Source of the DNA: Flavobacterium sp. 270
GTDB taxonomy: Bacteria; Bacteroidota; Bacteroidia; Flavobacteriales; Flavobacteriaceae
Direction of reading: 5' to 3'
Assembly: GCF_004368785.1 (NCBI RefSeq)
Contig: NZ_SODM01000001.1
Location: forward strand, 930,001-994,000
DNA length: 64,000 bases
Position numbers and translations under genes: made by a program. The notes beneath the pieces were generated by a model, which saw nothing but the letters and a program-made list of their open reading frames with translations, was not told the origin of the DNA and did not search any database. Positions 15,998 to 24,169 of this stretch are shown piece by piece. Position 1 is the first letter of the stretch. Every line of letters starts with the position of its first letter.

Positions 15998-18055
15998 ATG
16001 ATGAAAACAAAAAATGAACCAAAGAGAACTATTTCGAAAAAAACAGATGTATTGTTAAAAAAGGGTGTATCGGCTAAAATTCCTTCTGGCATAAAGCCGA
16101 TGCTTGCTACATTGGTCAATGCCCCATTTGATGATCCCGATTGGATCTATGAAGTAAAATGGGATGGCTATCGGGCTGTTTCTTATATAGACAAGGGTTC
16201 TGTTTCTATTTCATCGCGCAATAATAAATCTTTTTCAGAAAAATATTATCCTATTACAGCTGTCATGGAAAAGTGGCCCATTAGTGCGGTTCTTGACGGT
16301 GAAATTGTTGTTATTGGCAAAGATGGCAAAGCCAATTTCAGTGCCCTTCAAAACTGGAGAAGTGAAGCCGATGGCAATCTGATTTATTATGTTTTTGACC
16401 TTCTTTGGTATAATGGCATCGATATTATGTCGCTCACTCTTGTTGAAAGACAATCCATTCTAAAAGAAATACTTCCTGTGGGCGATGATCGTATTCGTCT
16501 GAGCCTGGCTTTTACCGGCAATGGACTTGACTTTTTTGCCGCTGCAAAAAAAATGGGCCTTGAAGGAATAATGGCTAAAAGAGCCACTTCTGCTTATAGC
16601 CCTGACAGCCGAAATAAAGAATGGCTAAAAGTCAAGGCAAATTTGCGTCAGGAAGTAGTAATTGGCGGTTTTACAAAAAATGACGGCTCGTCTAAACAAT
16701 TCAGTTCTTTATTACTCGGTGTTTTTGAGAACGGCAAATTTCAGTATGTTGGCAAAGTTGGCACTGGGTTTAGTGATAAACTTCAAAAGGAAATGATGCT
16801 TCAATTTGCTCCACTAATTACAGAAAAAATTCCTTTTGCTAATGAACCTGATATTAATAAACCTTCACGATTCCGTCCTAATCCGCCAAATGCAGTAGCA
16901 ACATGGCTAAAACCTGAACTGGTTTGTGAAGTTAGTTTTGCAGAAGTGACCAGCGATGGTGTTTTTCGACATCCTTCGTTTGAGGGAATGCGCTCAGACA
17001 AAAAAGCTATTGAAGTAGTGCGTGAAACTGCGGTCACAACCACAGAAATTATATCAGATCTTGAGAAAAATACAGGAGATAAACCCAACCTGGTTACTGC
17101 CCCTAAAAATACAGACCGAAAAACCCTGCTGAATCCTACCGAAGAATCTCAGGTAAAAAAGATAAAAGGACACAGCTTAAAGTTCAATAATTTAAGCAAA
17201 CTATACTGGCCGGAAGACGGTTATACCAAACGTGATATGTTCAACTATTACTATCAGGTTGCTGAATATATTTTACCTTATCTTAAAGATCGTCCCTTAT
17301 CTCTTAATCGTTTTCCGGGCGGCATACACGGACCTGGTTTTTATCAGAAAGATGTAAAGGGAAAAGCTCCTGATTGGGCAAAAACATTTCCTTATACAAC
17401 AAGTGATGGCGAGGATAAGGAATTTCTTGTGGGCGGAGACGAAGCTACACTTTTGTATATGGCTTCACTGGGCTGCATAGAAATGAATCCGTGGTTCAGC
17501 CGGATTCAGCATCCCGATAATCCTGATTATTGTGTGATTGATCTTGACCCTGATAAAAATACCTTTGATCAGGTTATAGAAGCCGCAAAGGAAGTAAAAA
17601 AAGTACTCGATGCTATTGAGATCCCTGGTTTTGTTAAAACATCAGGATCTACAGGAATTCATATTTATATACCTCTTGGTGCAAAATACTCGTATGACCA
17701 GTCGCAGATGTTCGCAAAACTTATTGTATCAATTATTCATGAACAGCTGCCTGAATATACTTCTATGGAACGCCAGATCAAAAACAGGAAAGGAAAAATG
17801 TATCTGGATTTTCTTCAAAATCGTCCCGGCGCAACAATTGCAAGTCCTTATTCACTTCGGCCAAAGCCAGGCGCAACGGTATCTATGCCACTACATTGGG
17901 ATGAAGTCAAAAAAGGGCTCACTATGAAAGATTTTACTATCCGGAATTCAATTGAGCGTATTAAAAGTGAAGGTGATCTTTTTAAAGGTACCCTGCAAAA
18001 AGGCATTGATATAGCCGCAGCACTTACAAAGGCGCAAAGCATCTTTTTTAAATAA
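15998..18055 (+). CDS. ligD: DNA ligase D, ligase plus polymerase domains, no phosphoesterase domain
   Basis: A 685-residue bacterial non-homologous end-joining enzyme. The ATP-dependent ligase domain covers about residues 30-340, with the adenylated Lys54 in EVKWDGYR, DGEIV, and later LEGIMAKR and EWLKVK motifs. The OB-fold ends near SFEGMRSDKKA. The primase-polymerase domain covers about 385-685 with YWPEDGYTKRD, CVIDLDPD (metal-binding Asp pair) and SGSTGIHIYIPL. The 3'-phosphoesterase domain usually found at the N-terminus of three-domain LigD is absent; the protein starts directly at the ligase domain. No Ku gene is present in this window. An alternative start lies one codon in. Confidence 0.95.
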   Translation: MMKTKNEPKRTISKKTDVLLKKGVSAKIPSGIKPMLATLVNAPFDDPDWIYEVKWDGYRAVSYIDKGSVSISSRNNKSFSEKYYPITAVMEKWPISAVLDGEIVVIGKDGKANFSALQNWRSEADGNLIYYVFDLLWYNGIDIMSLTLVERQSILKEILPVGDDRIRLSLAFTGNGLDFFAAAKKMGLEGIMAKRATSAYSPDSRNKEWLKVKANLRQEVVIGGFTKNDGSSKQFSSLLLGVFENGKFQYVGKVGTGFSDKLQKEMMLQFAPLITEKIPFANEPDINKPSRFRPNPPNAVATWLKPELVCEVSFAEVTSDGVFRHPSFEGMRSDKKAIEVVRETAVTTTEIISDLEKNTGDKPNLVTAPKNTDRKTLLNPTEESQVKKIKGHSLKFNNLSKLYWPEDGYTKRDMFNYYYQVAEYILPYLKDRPLSLNRFPGGIHGPGFYQKDVKGKAPDWAKTFPYTTSDGEDKEFLVGGDEATLLYMASLGCIEMNPWFSRIQHPDNPDYCVIDLDPDKNTFDQVIEAAKEVKKVLDAIEIPGFVKTSGSTGIHIYIPLGAKYSYDQSQMFAKLIVSIIHEQLPEYTSMERQIKNRKGKMYLDFLQNRPGATIASPYSLRPKPGATVSMPLHWDEVKKGLTMKDFTIRNSIERIKSEGDLFKGTLQKGIDIAAALTKAQSIFFK

Positions 18056-18132
18056 AAAACACAAATTGTTGTGAGATTTTTGAAATCAAATACTCATTCA
18101 AAAAAATATTTCTACTATAATAATTTCAAAAA

Positions 18133-18357
18133 ATGGAGGACATTATAAAACAATTTGAAATAGGTTTAAGGGCTCACCTCGAAAGTACATATGCTATTTT
18201 TAATGACCAGGATGAACTCAAAAAAATAGATGACATAGAAAAAACCGTCAATGATTTTGTTGATAGCTATTTACTTGAAACGAACTTAATAGCAGGAGAT
18301 GTGGCGGTATCTGCGCAACGGGTTGTTGATGATTTTATACAATCAAAAATACTATAG
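18133..18357 (+). CDS. small helical protein, unknown
   Basis: A 74-residue acidic protein predicted to be all-helical (MEDIIKQFEIGLRAHLEST, KKIDDIEKTVNDFVDSYL, AQRVVDDFIQSKIL). No membrane segment, cysteines or recognisable motif. It follows ligD by 77 bp on the same strand and may be its last companion. No family recognised. Confidence 0.6.
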   Translation: MEDIIKQFEIGLRAHLESTYAIFNDQDELKKIDDIEKTVNDFVDSYLLETNLIAGDVAVSAQRVVDDFIQSKIL

Positions 18358-18441
18358 AAAACAATTTTGTACCATCGGCAATTGTTATGTACACTATAAT
18401 TTTTACAACAAATACAACGCATAAAGACGACATGGGAATTA

Positions 18442-18467
18442 TATAACAATTTTGGAAAACTATATAA
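18442..18467 (+). promoter_or_regulatory. TRTAA-N16-TRTAA site, upstream of the 18528 gene
   Basis: TATAA (18442-18446) and TATAAAAA (box at 18463-18467) separated by 16 bp; the second box ends 61 bp before the ATG at 18528. Confidence 0.6.
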
Positions 18468-18527
18468 AAACAAGGTTTTTGTCACATTTATTTTTGTTTC
18501 AATCCTATTAATTATAAACTATTTCTT

Positions 18528-18686
18528 ATGTATAAATCTAAACCAACTGTAGTTTTATTTCTTCTCTTCTCCTCTTTTATAAGTATTAATTGTGGAAATT
18601 GTGATGATGAAAATTACACAAGAGAAAAGAAAGAAAATCTACATGTAAAAAAGACCGATACCCTGACTTTTAAAAAACAGCCTTAG
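18528..18686 (+). CDS. tiny lipoprotein-like protein with NCxNCDDE motif
   Basis: A 52-residue protein: basic start, hydrophobic TVVLFLLFSSFISI, then NCGNCDDENYTREKK and a polar tail. The Cys just after the hydrophobic segment fits a lipoprotein-type or secreted small protein, although the lipobox is not perfect. A paralogue with the same NC-x-NCDDE-Y block lies at 34474-34630 but is frameshifted. Both copies sit shortly upstream of a single-domain response regulator, which suggests duplication of a two-gene block. Function unknown. Confidence 0.65.
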   Translation: MYKSKPTVVLFLLFSSFISINCGNCDDENYTREKKENLHVKKTDTLTFKKQP

Positions 18687-18801
18687 TTCATCAGCTACAA
18701 CTACTGTTTTTATGTATCAATTATTTATTAAGCTTTAAAGTATTTGAAATAATTTATTTTTACTTAAAAACAAGATTCAAAATAATTATATCCATTTAGA
18801 T

Positions 18802-19383
18802 TTAATGAGTTTTTCTCCTATAATAATGAGAGGCTAAAAATTTATTTTCATCAATCGCTGCATCAAAATTTATAGTATTATAAGCAGCCTCAGATAATAC
18901 GATATCCGTTTGTTTTTCCTCAATAAGTATTTTACTGAGTAAATCAACAATAGCATCTTTACGCAATACTTTGCCAAATTCAATAAGTGTTGTAATAGCC
19001 GCGATGGAATAGTGTTCAATTTTTTGAACATTGGCAACAATAGCCGCATCTCGTACAGGGCCCTGTTCAGTGTATTCCAAGGTGCTTTTACTTTTGTTTA
19101 TAAGGGCTTGAATGACAACACATTTTTTACCCTTACCTTTTACATCATTAAGTTCTAAAGCCTTTTGAAGTCTTATAATCTGATTTCTTGTAACCGCAGC
19201 ATGATCATTCATAATAAAAATTAAATTTGGTGAAGATATATTGTGGATCAATTTTGGAATTGTTTTACTAAATAATCTCTTAGACCAAATCATTTCTCTT
19301 AATTGGTTCATAAATAATTTATGCAAACTATAATCCGTCGATAATGGGCTTGTGGCTTTCAATCTTTTGGTGGTGACTTTCAT
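18802..19383 (-). CDS. divergent DUF892 ferritin-like protein (second paralogue)
   Basis: A DUF892 protein of 193 residues from the chosen start (MKVTTKRLKATSPL). It aligns with the paralogues at 5707 and 30561 over LHKLFMNQLREMIWSKR, GPVRDAAIVANVQKIEHYS and LIEEKQTDIVLSEAAYNTINFDA, but is much more diverged. The usual SLKDIYWAE has become QLREMIWSK, so a conserved acidic position of the metal site is altered. An in-frame ATG at 19452 adds a 23-residue extension without homology. The protein may have lost ferritin-like metal chemistry or taken a partner role. The gene stands alone on the minus strand. Confidence 0.8.
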   Translation of the reverse strand: MKVTTKRLKATSPLSTDYSLHKLFMNQLREMIWSKRLFSKTIPKLIHNISSPNLIFIMNDHAAVTRNQIIRLQKALELNDVKGKGKKCVVIQALINKSKSTLEYTEQGPVRDAAIVANVQKIEHYSIAAITTLIEFGKVLRKDAIVDLLSKILIEEKQTDIVLSEAAYNTINFDAAIDENKFLASHYYRRKTH

Positions 19384-19452
19384 AAGTTTTCTGATTTTGT
19401 TACTTTTCAAACTTAAAACAAATAACATATTGATTCTTACATATTTAAGCAT

Positions 19453-19761
19453 AAATATTATATTTTAATAATCTTTATTTCTTATCGTAATATGGAAATT
19501 ATATAAGGAAAATGAAAAATTATGTAAAATCACTTGCTGCACTCATTATATTTTTGAAAAACACTAAATAGAAAGAAAAAAACTACAATACTATTTAAAA
19601 TTTTAAATTTTAATCGATTAAATACTTATTTCATCGCTGAATAACATTTTTTAAACCTCTAGACCATTGTTGTTAATTTTAAAAAAAAAATAAGATTAAA
19701 AGTGAATCAATATTACCACGGACCATAAACAAATTTTTCAACCTTGCTAAAATGAAATCTT
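19453..19761. other. intergenic region with a two-stranded TRTAA motif
   Basis: An AT-rich gap. On the plus strand TATAA-N16-TGTAA lies at 19502-19527; on the minus strand CATAA-N16-TATAA overlaps it at 19499-19524, so the element is close to palindromic and could serve the divergent DUF892 gene, the response regulator, or both. I see no gene in it. Confidence 0.45.
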
Positions 19762-20136
19762 ATGAAGTATAAAAATATTTTACAAATTGATGATGATTAT
19801 GATGATTGTGAATTTTTTGAGCAAGCCTTAAAAGCTGTCTCACATGCACATTATACCGCAGTAACTAATCCGCTGGACGCGTTAAGGCTATTAACCAATA
19901 AAGAGATAAAGCCAGATCTTATTTTTATGGACGTTAATATGCCTCTGATGTCTGGTCCTGAATTATTGACAGAAATAAAAAAAAGGGAAGCCACAAAGGA
20001 TATTCCGGTGATTTTATTGTCGACCTCCGGTATAATTTCTAAAAATCATGGTAAAGTGTCCGGAGCTACAGATTATCTTATTAAACCAAATACTTTCAAT
20101 GAACTTAAAAATTTGATAAGAAATACACTCGTTTAA
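19762..20136 (+). CDS. single-domain response regulator (receiver only)
   Basis: A 124-residue CheY-like receiver without output domain. It has the acidic triad in LQIDDDYDD (residues 8-15), phospho-acceptor Asp57 in LIFMDVNMP, the switch Thr/Ser in LLSTSG and Lys in LIKPN. Receivers of this RR-only kind often accept phosphate from hybrid or PAS kinases. Its paralogue at 34844-35227 is identical in the first 15 residues and lies just before the CheB-CheR-kinase gene. A membrane protein gene follows. Confidence 0.93.
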   Translation: MKYKNILQIDDDYDDCEFFEQALKAVSHAHYTAVTNPLDALRLLTNKEIKPDLIFMDVNMPLMSGPELLTEIKKREATKDIPVILLSTSGIISKNHGKVSGATDYLIKPNTFNELKNLIRNTLV

Positions 20137-20216
20137 TCGTAGATGAGTCTATTTCTTCTTCAACTAAAAATTTCAAAAAAGAAAATTTGAACCCCAATTC
20201 ATTAAAATACAAAATC

Positions 20217-20573
20217 ATGAAATTAATCACGACAAAAACACATGCGTATCTTGACTATATTGTGGGAATCTTTCTGTTATTTGCGCCTTTTATTTTAAAA
20301 CTGGATCCTAAAGGGCCTGAAGGTCTCCTCTTTTTTATACTGGGTGCCGGATTGCTTTTTTACAGCATAATAACCCATTATGAATTAGGTCTTTTTAAAA
20401 TAATTCCAATGAAAATTCATTTATTTCTGGATATACTTTCCGGAATTTTTCTTGCTGCTTCTCCATGGATATTTGGTTTTTCAGATCGGGTTTATCTCCC
20501 TCATTTGATACTGGGCTTATTTGAAATCAGTGCCGGTTTACTAACAAGTTCAAAATCAAATACAACTCTTTAA
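20217..20573 (+). CDS. SPW-repeat membrane protein
   Basis: A 118-residue integral membrane protein with four hydrophobic helices arranged as two similar halves: HAYLDYIVGIFLLFAPFIL and HLFLDILSGIFLAASPWIFGF. The second contains the Ser-Pro-Trp that names the SPW family; the first has the equivalent AP-F. Role unknown. The ATG at 20217 was chosen over one 30 bp upstream because MKLITTKTHAYLD is the normal family start. It follows the response regulator by 80 bp. Confidence 0.85.
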   Translation: MKLITTKTHAYLDYIVGIFLLFAPFILKLDPKGPEGLLFFILGAGLLFYSIITHYELGLFKIIPMKIHLFLDILSGIFLAASPWIFGFSDRVYLPHLILGLFEISAGLLTSSKSNTTL

Positions 20574-20680
20574 TAAATTGCCACACAGAAAAGGAAATAA
20601 TCTGCGGCAAAAAATGCAATTGTCATAAAAACAAATTTAAAAAGAGTAATGTTTTAGCATAGATCTAAACATGTAGATAT

Positions 20681-20706
20681 CGTAACAAATTAGATTTTTT
20701 ATATAA
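20681..20706 (+). promoter_or_regulatory. TRTAA-N16-TRTAA-like site, upstream of the 20763 gene
   Basis: CGTAA (one mismatch) and TATAAAAT separated by 16 bp; the second box ends 57 bp before the ATG at 20763. Confidence 0.55.
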
Positions 20707-20762
20707 AATTAATTTCTAAACAGAATTTAATTTAGCCCACAGAACCCCTAAAAACATTAGTC

Positions 20763-20957
20763 ATGAAAAATTCAAACAATACCTCTCACGGCCAGCTTAA
20801 AAAATGCCCTTATCATGTTTCAGTATATGGTGAGAATGGTTGCGAACTAATATACACTACCAAGTATAAGGGTGATTGGGGAGACTGGGATGAAGCTCCA
20901 AACAAGAGCAATGAAAGAAACCCAAAAGAAACCAGTACTAAAAATTCTCCAGCTTAA
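20763..20957 (+). CDS. 64-residue small soluble protein, unknown
   Basis: Polar small protein with two Cys: LKKCPYHVSVYGENGCELIY, then KYKGDWGDWDEAPNKS and a Lys/Asn/Thr tail. The CPYH...C spacing could bind a metal or form a disulphide, but that is a guess. It has its own upstream TRTAA-type motif at the standard distance. No family recognised. Confidence 0.65.
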   Translation: MKNSNNTSHGQLKKCPYHVSVYGENGCELIYTTKYKGDWGDWDEAPNKSNERNPKETSTKNSPA

Positions 20958-21017
20958 TATACTTTCCGGTTTACTGAATTTTTATTTTTTAGACGAAAGC
21001 TGGAATTTATGGAATTA

Positions 21018-21041
21018 TATAAAATTGGGCTAAGTTTATAA
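21018..21041 (+). promoter_or_regulatory. TRTAA-N14-TRTAA variant, upstream of the 21116 gene
   Basis: TATAA and TATAAAAAC with a 14-bp rather than 16-bp spacer, 75 bp before the ATG at 21116. Listed as a variant of the motif. Confidence 0.4.
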
Positions 21042-21115
21042 AAACAGACATTTTCCTAATTTCTCGCATTTGAAAAACATAGTCAAAGAGTTGATATCTA
21101 TTATTTTAAATACAA

Positions 21116-22054
21116 ATGAGAAAGTTTATATTGTTTATTTATTGCATAACTATTCCTGCGCTTACCTATTCGCAAGTACAAAATTATACACCAAAGGTAA
21201 AATTTGCTATTGAAACTTATGCATTTCTTAAAGGCCAAAGCACTGCTCTTGAAATGGTAGCCTTACAATTTCCCAAACTAAAACCTGATGTGACGGCTGT
21301 AGCAAAAAAAACCGTTTTATTTGAACGGGCACAACGAAATATAGAAAATTTTTTGAAAGATGAACTAAGTGATTCAGATTTTAATGTGATCGAAAACCGG
21401 ATTAATTTTCTTTTAAAAGAACAATTCAAAAACCCCATTGAAGAGGAAAAGTATGCACGGGATTTTCTGGAAAAAGTCAAAGAAAGATCTCATTTTCGTG
21501 GGGATACATTGTTAGCAAAAGGAATTATCTCCTTTGCCTACCAGGATGCTCCGCATCAGGAAATTACTGATGGCCATGTAGAGACTTACACAACAAAAGG
21601 AAATCCTAAGGCAGAGCAGGAAACCGTAAAGATTCCTGTGCCCAAAAGCTGGCTGGCGGAAGAAGCAGAAATGCCCGAAACGGTTCAGCAGTTTACAAGT
21701 CATTTTGGAAATGGCAACGAGAAAATGCTGCTGGTAATTTATGATCTTCCTGAGGAAAACTTTATTTTGAATGCAAAGTCAATTACAGAGATGATTCCGC
21801 CCCAAACTAAACTTATTCGGACAGAAATATTAAAAATCGATGAAAATCCAGCAATCATGGTTGAGGTTGAAGAAACTGTGAATCAGGACAAGACAAAAAT
21901 AAGAATGCTGCAGTTTATGTTTACTCAAAAACAAAAACTGTATTGCCTGCAAGGAAGTATAGGACCTGTTGAGATAAAGAAAAATCTGGAACCTGAGATA
22001 AAAAAATACGAACCACTATTCCGTCTTATTGCTGAGGGAACACAAATAGATTAA
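21116..22054 (+). CDS. secreted protein of unknown function
   Basis: A 312-residue protein with a signal peptide (MRKFILFIYCITIPALTYSQ, cleavage likely after TYS). The mature part begins with helical, charged sequence (residues 20-130) and then a beta-rich domain from about 150, with VKIPVPKSWLAEE, MLLVIYDLPEENFI, MVEVEETVNQDKTKIRML and LYCLQGSIG. The second half resembles small periplasmic lipid- or ligand-binding folds in outline, but I do not recognise a family. It stands alone before a bidirectional terminator. Confidence 0.7.
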   Translation: MRKFILFIYCITIPALTYSQVQNYTPKVKFAIETYAFLKGQSTALEMVALQFPKLKPDVTAVAKKTVLFERAQRNIENFLKDELSDSDFNVIENRINFLLKEQFKNPIEEEKYARDFLEKVKERSHFRGDTLLAKGIISFAYQDAPHQEITDGHVETYTTKGNPKAEQETVKIPVPKSWLAEEAEMPETVQQFTSHFGNGNEKMLLVIYDLPEENFILNAKSITEMIPPQTKLIRTEILKIDENPAIMVEVEETVNQDKTKIRMLQFMFTQKQKLYCLQGSIGPVEIKKNLEPEIKKYEPLFRLIAEGTQID

Positions 22055-22167
22055 ACATCAAATTCTAATATTTTATCAATTTTCTTATAAATTTATCTTT
22101 AGGCAAAATTTTATCTCTATTTTCTAGAGAATCAAAAAATTAAATAGAACCCCGTTTAAAGCAATAA

Positions 22168-22206
22168 AAAAATCGGAATAAAATTAATTTTATTCCGATT
22201 TTTTAT
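22168..22206. terminator. bidirectional terminator between convergent genes
   Basis: AATCGGAATAAAA and TTTTATTCCGATT pair around a TTAA loop, flanked by A runs on the left and T runs on the right. It ends the secreted-protein gene on the plus strand and the Rho-N gene on the minus strand. Confidence 0.85.
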
Positions 22207-22224
22207 TCTAATAATTCTAGAATC

Positions 22225-22476
22225 TTAATTGTTGCGTAGTGCGTGCATTAATTCTTTTTTATTCATCCTGGATCTTCCTTTAATGTCTGCTTTTTTTGCT
22301 TCGGCATAGAGATCTTTTTTACTTCTTTCCTTATAATCAGAGCTTTCTCCGCCTCTTTTTTCAGCTCCCTGACTATTTGATATTCGCGCAGATTTTTGTT
22401 TGCTATAGCCTTTATCGCGCAATGCTTCATATTGGTCCTTATCTTTTATTTGGGGACCCGGACTTTTACCTGGCAT
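22225..22476 (-). CDS. small Rho-N-type protein (DUF7218-like)
   Basis: An 83-residue basic protein. The first half, MPGKSPGPQIKDKDQYEALRDKG with SKQKSARISN, matches a small domain I associate with DUF7218. The second half, SKKDLYAEAKKADIKGRSRMNKKELMHAL, is a Rho termination factor N-terminal (SAP-like) helix-extended-helix motif that binds nucleic acids. Such proteins are common in plant-associated and soil bacteria; function unknown. It is last of three small minus-strand genes (22908 to 22225). Confidence 0.8.
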   Translation of the reverse strand: MPGKSPGPQIKDKDQYEALRDKGYSKQKSARISNSQGAEKRGGESSDYKERSKKDLYAEAKKADIKGRSRMNKKELMHALRNN

Positions 22477-22514
22477 ACTATTTAAATTTTAAAGTTAAAA
22501 ATTGATTTGTAATC

Positions 22515-22748
22515 TTACAGATCAGATGTGTCTTTTTGATCAAAATCTTCATCTGAAGCGCTTTGTTCAGCATAACTTTCATCTCTTTTATGTCGAATAT
22601 CATACTCTTCTTCGGTATCAGAACCGCTATTTTCATGTTGGTTAATCGCCGGATCTTTATTCTCCATAGTTTCAGAATTTATCTGATCTTCTTTTCGGGT
22701 AGAATTACGATTTTCAAAACCGTAACTTTCATGGGTTCCTGTTGTCAT
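22515..22748 (-). CDS. small acidic hydrophilic protein, paralogue of the 33140 gene
   Basis: A 77-residue, strongly polar and acidic protein. It shares ENKDPAINQHENSGS and EDFDQKDTSDL with the longer acidic protein at 33140-33607, which reads EKRDPSINQHHNDS and DDFDQNDTPDL at matching places, so the two are homologous. Probably disordered. Middle gene of a small minus-strand group. Confidence 0.65.
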   Translation of the reverse strand: MTTGTHESYGFENRNSTRKEDQINSETMENKDPAINQHENSGSDTEEEYDIRHKRDESYAEQSASDEDFDQKDTSDL

Positions 22749-22770
22749 GATTTTAAATTTTTATAATTAA

Positions 22771-22908
22771 TTATTTTTTCAAAAGTGGTTTTTTGATTTC
22801 AATTGTCGATTTCTCGTTAGTTCTGGATGAAGTGGGTTTTGATTCCGTTTTTCTAGCTGATGCTCTTGCACTCTGCGAAACATTATTATTGTGATTTAAT
22901 ACATTCAT
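22771..22908 (-). CDS. 45-residue basic Ser/Lys-rich protein
   Basis: Short gene with ATG at 22908 and TAA at 22771. The product reads MNVLNHNNNVSQSARASAR, continues Lys/Ser/Thr-rich, and ends KKPLLKK. It is hydrophilic and basic like the other tiny Lys-rich products at 27860 and 32939, with no detectable homology to them. First of three small minus-strand genes. A TGTAA-N17-TATAA variant of the shared motif lies 54 bp upstream. Confidence 0.55.
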   Translation of the reverse strand: MNVLNHNNNVSQSARASARKTESKPTSSRTNEKSTIEIKKPLLKK

Positions 22909-22961
22909 AATATTTTATTTAATGATAATTATCAAATTTACCGCAATCAAAAGCAACAAAC

Positions 22962-22988
22962 TTATACTATTTCACAGCAATAATTACA
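22962..22988 (-). promoter_or_regulatory. TRTAA-N17-TRTAA variant, upstream of the 22908 gene
   Basis: TGTAA and TATAAGTT on the minus strand with a 17-bp spacer; the second box is 54 bp before the ATG at 22908. TAAGTTTG here also fits a normal TAnnTTTG -7 box, so either reading is possible. Confidence 0.4.
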
Positions 22989-23052
22989 TTATTATCAGCA
23001 TGTTACATAAACAAAAAAACACTTTTCAGAATTAATCAATAAGAACTGGAAA

Positions 23053-24066
23053 TTATGCGCTTTGATTATCATCTGTACTATCAAATAATTTTATAACCAG
23101 ATTCTTTAAGCGCAGTATATGTTCACCAAAATCCTCAATTCGTTTATTGAGAGAAAAAATAGTTGAATCATCTTTACTTCTACTTTTTCGTGATGCCAGT
23201 AATTGTAACATATTTCGCTTTTCTTCCAACATTCTGATAGAAACCCAAATAGATTCTTCAATCTTTAAATCCTGAATATCCTGCAATAATTTTTCTGTAT
23301 AGACATGTCCTGTATAACATCGATATCTATCTGCGGGATCATTTTTTACTTTCCATAATCCACCGCCACAATCCGGACATACAAAATCACTTTGCACAGC
23401 AATTTTTTTAAGTTGATTTATATCGCTCATCATTTTTTCGGTTATATCAGCTTCTAGTTTCAATTCGTTAGGAATAGCAATCTGTGGAGGAAGAGGTTGA
23501 CGCAAAAGGTCTTGTATGATATTTGGAATTTGCTCCAGATCTGCTACGTGGTCTACTTCTATTTTACGCAAAACATTAAATGGCATGTCCGGATATTCAG
23601 CCTCAGATGGACTTTGTACCATGCAGCGTCCGCCACAAGTTTTTATGGCATACATTCCAGATGTTCCATCGGCGAGCATACCGGTAAGAATAACACCAAT
23701 CACCTTGTTTCCAAAATGAACGGCTGCGGAACGAAAAAGAACATCAATGGAAGGACGATGTTTATTCTCTTCCGGACCTTGATTGAGACGCATAATTCCC
23801 TCGCTTATTAATAAATGATTTTCGGGAGGAGCCAGATAAATTTTGCCTGCTTCTATTTTCATTTTATCCATGGCAACAACACATTTTATTGGGGTACTTC
23901 TTTGAAATATCTCAACAATATTATAAGCGCTGGATTTTCTTGACACATGAAGTACGATCATTACAGCAGCATCAATTGCTTGCGGCAATCCTTCAATTAC
24001 TTTTACAATTGCCCTGATACCTCCTGCAGACGCACCTATGACAATAAGATTTCTTACTTGATTCAT
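23053..24066 (-). CDS. stand-alone CheB-type methylesterase domain with zinc-ribbon tail
   Basis: A 337-residue protein beginning directly with the CheB catalytic domain, with no receiver domain. The catalytic triad is visible: Ser13 in VIGASAGG, His40 in IVLHVS, and Asp in LTGMLADGTSGM (about residue 133). After residue about 230 comes a Cys-rich piece, FVCPDCGGGLW and YRCYTGHVY, typical of a zinc ribbon found in CheB-like proteins outside chemotaxis operons, and then a helical tail. No chemotaxis genes adjoin. It is probably involved in sensory signalling together with the CheB-CheR kinase at 35367, but that link is inferred. Confidence 0.9.
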   Translation of the reverse strand: MNQVRNLIVIGASAGGIRAIVKVIEGLPQAIDAAVMIVLHVSRKSSAYNIVEIFQRSTPIKCVVAMDKMKIEAGKIYLAPPENHLLISEGIMRLNQGPEENKHRPSIDVLFRSAAVHFGNKVIGVILTGMLADGTSGMYAIKTCGGRCMVQSPSEAEYPDMPFNVLRKIEVDHVADLEQIPNIIQDLLRQPLPPQIAIPNELKLEADITEKMMSDINQLKKIAVQSDFVCPDCGGGLWKVKNDPADRYRCYTGHVYTEKLLQDIQDLKIEESIWVSIRMLEEKRNMLQLLASRKSRSKDDSTIFSLNKRIEDFGEHILRLKNLVIKLFDSTDDNQSA

Positions 24067-24117
24067 AATTATTTTTTCAATTCAAAAAATTTACATTTGA
24101 TAACTTTCTATTGTTTA

Positions 24118-24157
24118 ATAAAATCCTAAATAAGATAGCCTCATTTAGGATTTTATT
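24118..24157 (-). terminator. terminator after the alcohol dehydrogenase gene
   Basis: TAAAATCCTAAAT pairs with ATTTAGGATTTTA around a 13-bp loop, with T-rich sequence following on the minus strand. It separates the dehydrogenase gene from the CheB-type gene. Confidence 0.7.
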
Positions 24158-24169
24158 ATTAAACAAAAA

